14,366 nt of DNA, from contig USBS01000041.1 of NCBI GenBank assembly GCA_900552915.1, positions 1-14,366 of the forward strand. Direction: 5' to 3'. Positions 13,657 through 14,366 of the stretch are shown one piece after another. The notes beneath the pieces are model-generated. The model saw nothing but the letters and a program-made list of their open reading frames with translations. It made no database searches and was not told the origin of the DNA. Position 1 is the stretch's first letter. Every line of letters starts with the position of its first letter. The position numbers and the translations under genes were made by a program. Source of the DNA: an uncultured Sutterella sp. Lineage in GTDB: Bacteria > Pseudomonadota > Gammaproteobacteria > Burkholderiales > Burkholderiaceae_F.

Positions 13657-14366
13657 GTGATAGAAAAATTGCCGGAATCCGAAGATGTCCGTGTCGAGTT
13701 TAAGGAAGACTGGACCGAAACGGCAAAAAAAACGCTGATTGCTTTTGCGAATACACTCGGTGGAGACCTCTATTTCGGGATAACCGATGCTGGCGAGGCA
13801 AAAGGACTCGGCAAAAAAGAAGTCGATGCGATTTCCCGTTCGGTCCTTCAATTTTGTCGGGCCGGAGCTGAACCTGTCATGACCGACATTGTCTCTACGA
13901 AGGTAGTGACCGCAGGTAACGGCGGTTATCTGCTGCGAGTGTCGGTACAGCCCGGTTTGAATCGGCCATATGCTTTCAAAGGGAAACGCTACACGGGTGG
14001 CGCCTATGTCCGAGACGGTTCAATGTCGGTCTGCGCTACTGAAGAAGAGATTCGCGACATGATTCGAGATAGTGCACCCGAGCCGTGGGAATCGCGCTTA
14101 AGTCGGCAAACAGACTTGTCATTCGGCGAAACGGCCGATATTTTCAAAAAATACAACGTCGGTTTTTCTCCTGCGCACTACCTGCGACTCGGCTTGGTCG
14201 ACGACGGAGGTCGTTACACTCAATTGGGAGAACTTCTCTCCGACCAAAACCGAACCAAGCTTGTGGTCGGAACTTTTTCTCAGGATGAGGCCTCGCTCGC
14301 TGTTCGTGAATTTTCCGGATCGCTGGTCAAACAAATTGACCGGGTTTTCGACTTGTTTGCCGAGCT
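13657..14366 (+). CDS. AlbA_2 (Schlafen-like) domain protein, second copy (cut by window edge)
   Basis: The frame is open from a GTG at 13657, which has GGAGG five bases upstream, to the window end: 236 complete codons. An ATG at 13625 in another frame stops at once, which supports the GTG. Residues 9-140 match the AlbA_2 domain (VEFKEDW at 13-19, IAFANTLGGDLYFGITD at 28-44, then GAYVRDGS). The order and spacing of motifs copy the protein encoded at 1630-3015 (EFK, IAFAN, GG, the RPY-F and VR-G-S segments, and the following DLSF, L...GLxxxxG..T.L segment), so the two are homologous though strongly diverged. The HATPase-like and winged-helix parts, if present, lie outside. It follows pgsA on the same strand but has its own operator-like site, so it is probably transcribed separately. 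Function is unproven: a DNA-binding regulator or defence-linked factor are the main options. Confidence 0.8.
   Translation, partial: MIEKLPESEDVRVEFKEDWTETAKKTLIAFANTLGGDLYFGITDAGEAKGLGKKEVDAISRSVLQFCRAGAEPVMTDIVSTKVVTAGNGGYLLRVSVQPGLNRPYAFKGKRYTGGAYVRDGSMSVCATEEEIRDMIRDSAPEPWESRLSRQTDLSFGETADIFKKYNVGFSPAHYLRLGLVDDGGRYTQLGELLSDQNRTKLVVGTFSQDEASLAVREFSGSLVKQIDRVFDLFAE

Noticed and set aside
13597..13851. An 84-codon minus-strand open frame over the second AlbA_2 gene start
   Set aside because: It is antisense to a clear AlbA_2 coding region and its Phe-rich sequence has no recognisable domain.

Overview
The window looks like a chromosomal segment of a betaproteobacterium, probably a Burkholderiales member close to Sutterella/Parasutterella. 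That lineage call is an inference from three things: the fairly GC-rich core genes, the earP-efp pair for arginine-rhamnosylated EF-P, and the uvrC-pgsA gene order. No rRNA, tRNA or CRISPR array is visible.

Left accessory part (1-3096). An IS607-type element lies on the minus strand, with a serine-recombinase tnpA (972-1487) followed by tnpB (841 down to the window edge). tnpB is open but cut by the edge. tnpA carries an in-frame TGA, and the conserved C-terminal tail is still readable after it. Upstream of the element is a minus-strand gene (1630-3015) for an AlbA_2/Schlafen-like protein with a HATPase_c_4-like region and a C-terminal winged helix. Its promoter region holds two TTATAA palindromes and several CTATC/GATAG motifs.

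Core block (3135-13554). leuS (minus) ends at a UUCG-loop terminator. Divergent from it is uvrD (plus), and the leuS-uvrD gap contains three perfect dyads. uvrD converges on a Nim-like flavoprotein gene of the pyridoxamine-phosphate-oxidase fold (minus). Then come efp and earP (minus, in the order earP-efp). EarP is the glycosyltransferase expected to rhamnosylate Arg32 of this EF-P. Divergent from earP after 41 bp is uvrC (plus), which overlaps pgsA, the phosphatidylglycerophosphate synthase gene. UvrC (dual incision) and UvrD (release of the excised strand) act in the same excision-repair pathway but are not in one operon here.

Right accessory part (13555-14366). A second, divergent AlbA_2 protein gene begins at 13657 and runs off the window. 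It sits behind a 14-bp near-perfect inverted repeat built from the same CTATC/GATAG unit seen upstream of the first copy. Two related AlbA_2 regulators with similar promoter motifs on either side of housekeeping genes are the most interesting pattern here. No complete novel multi-gene system is evident.
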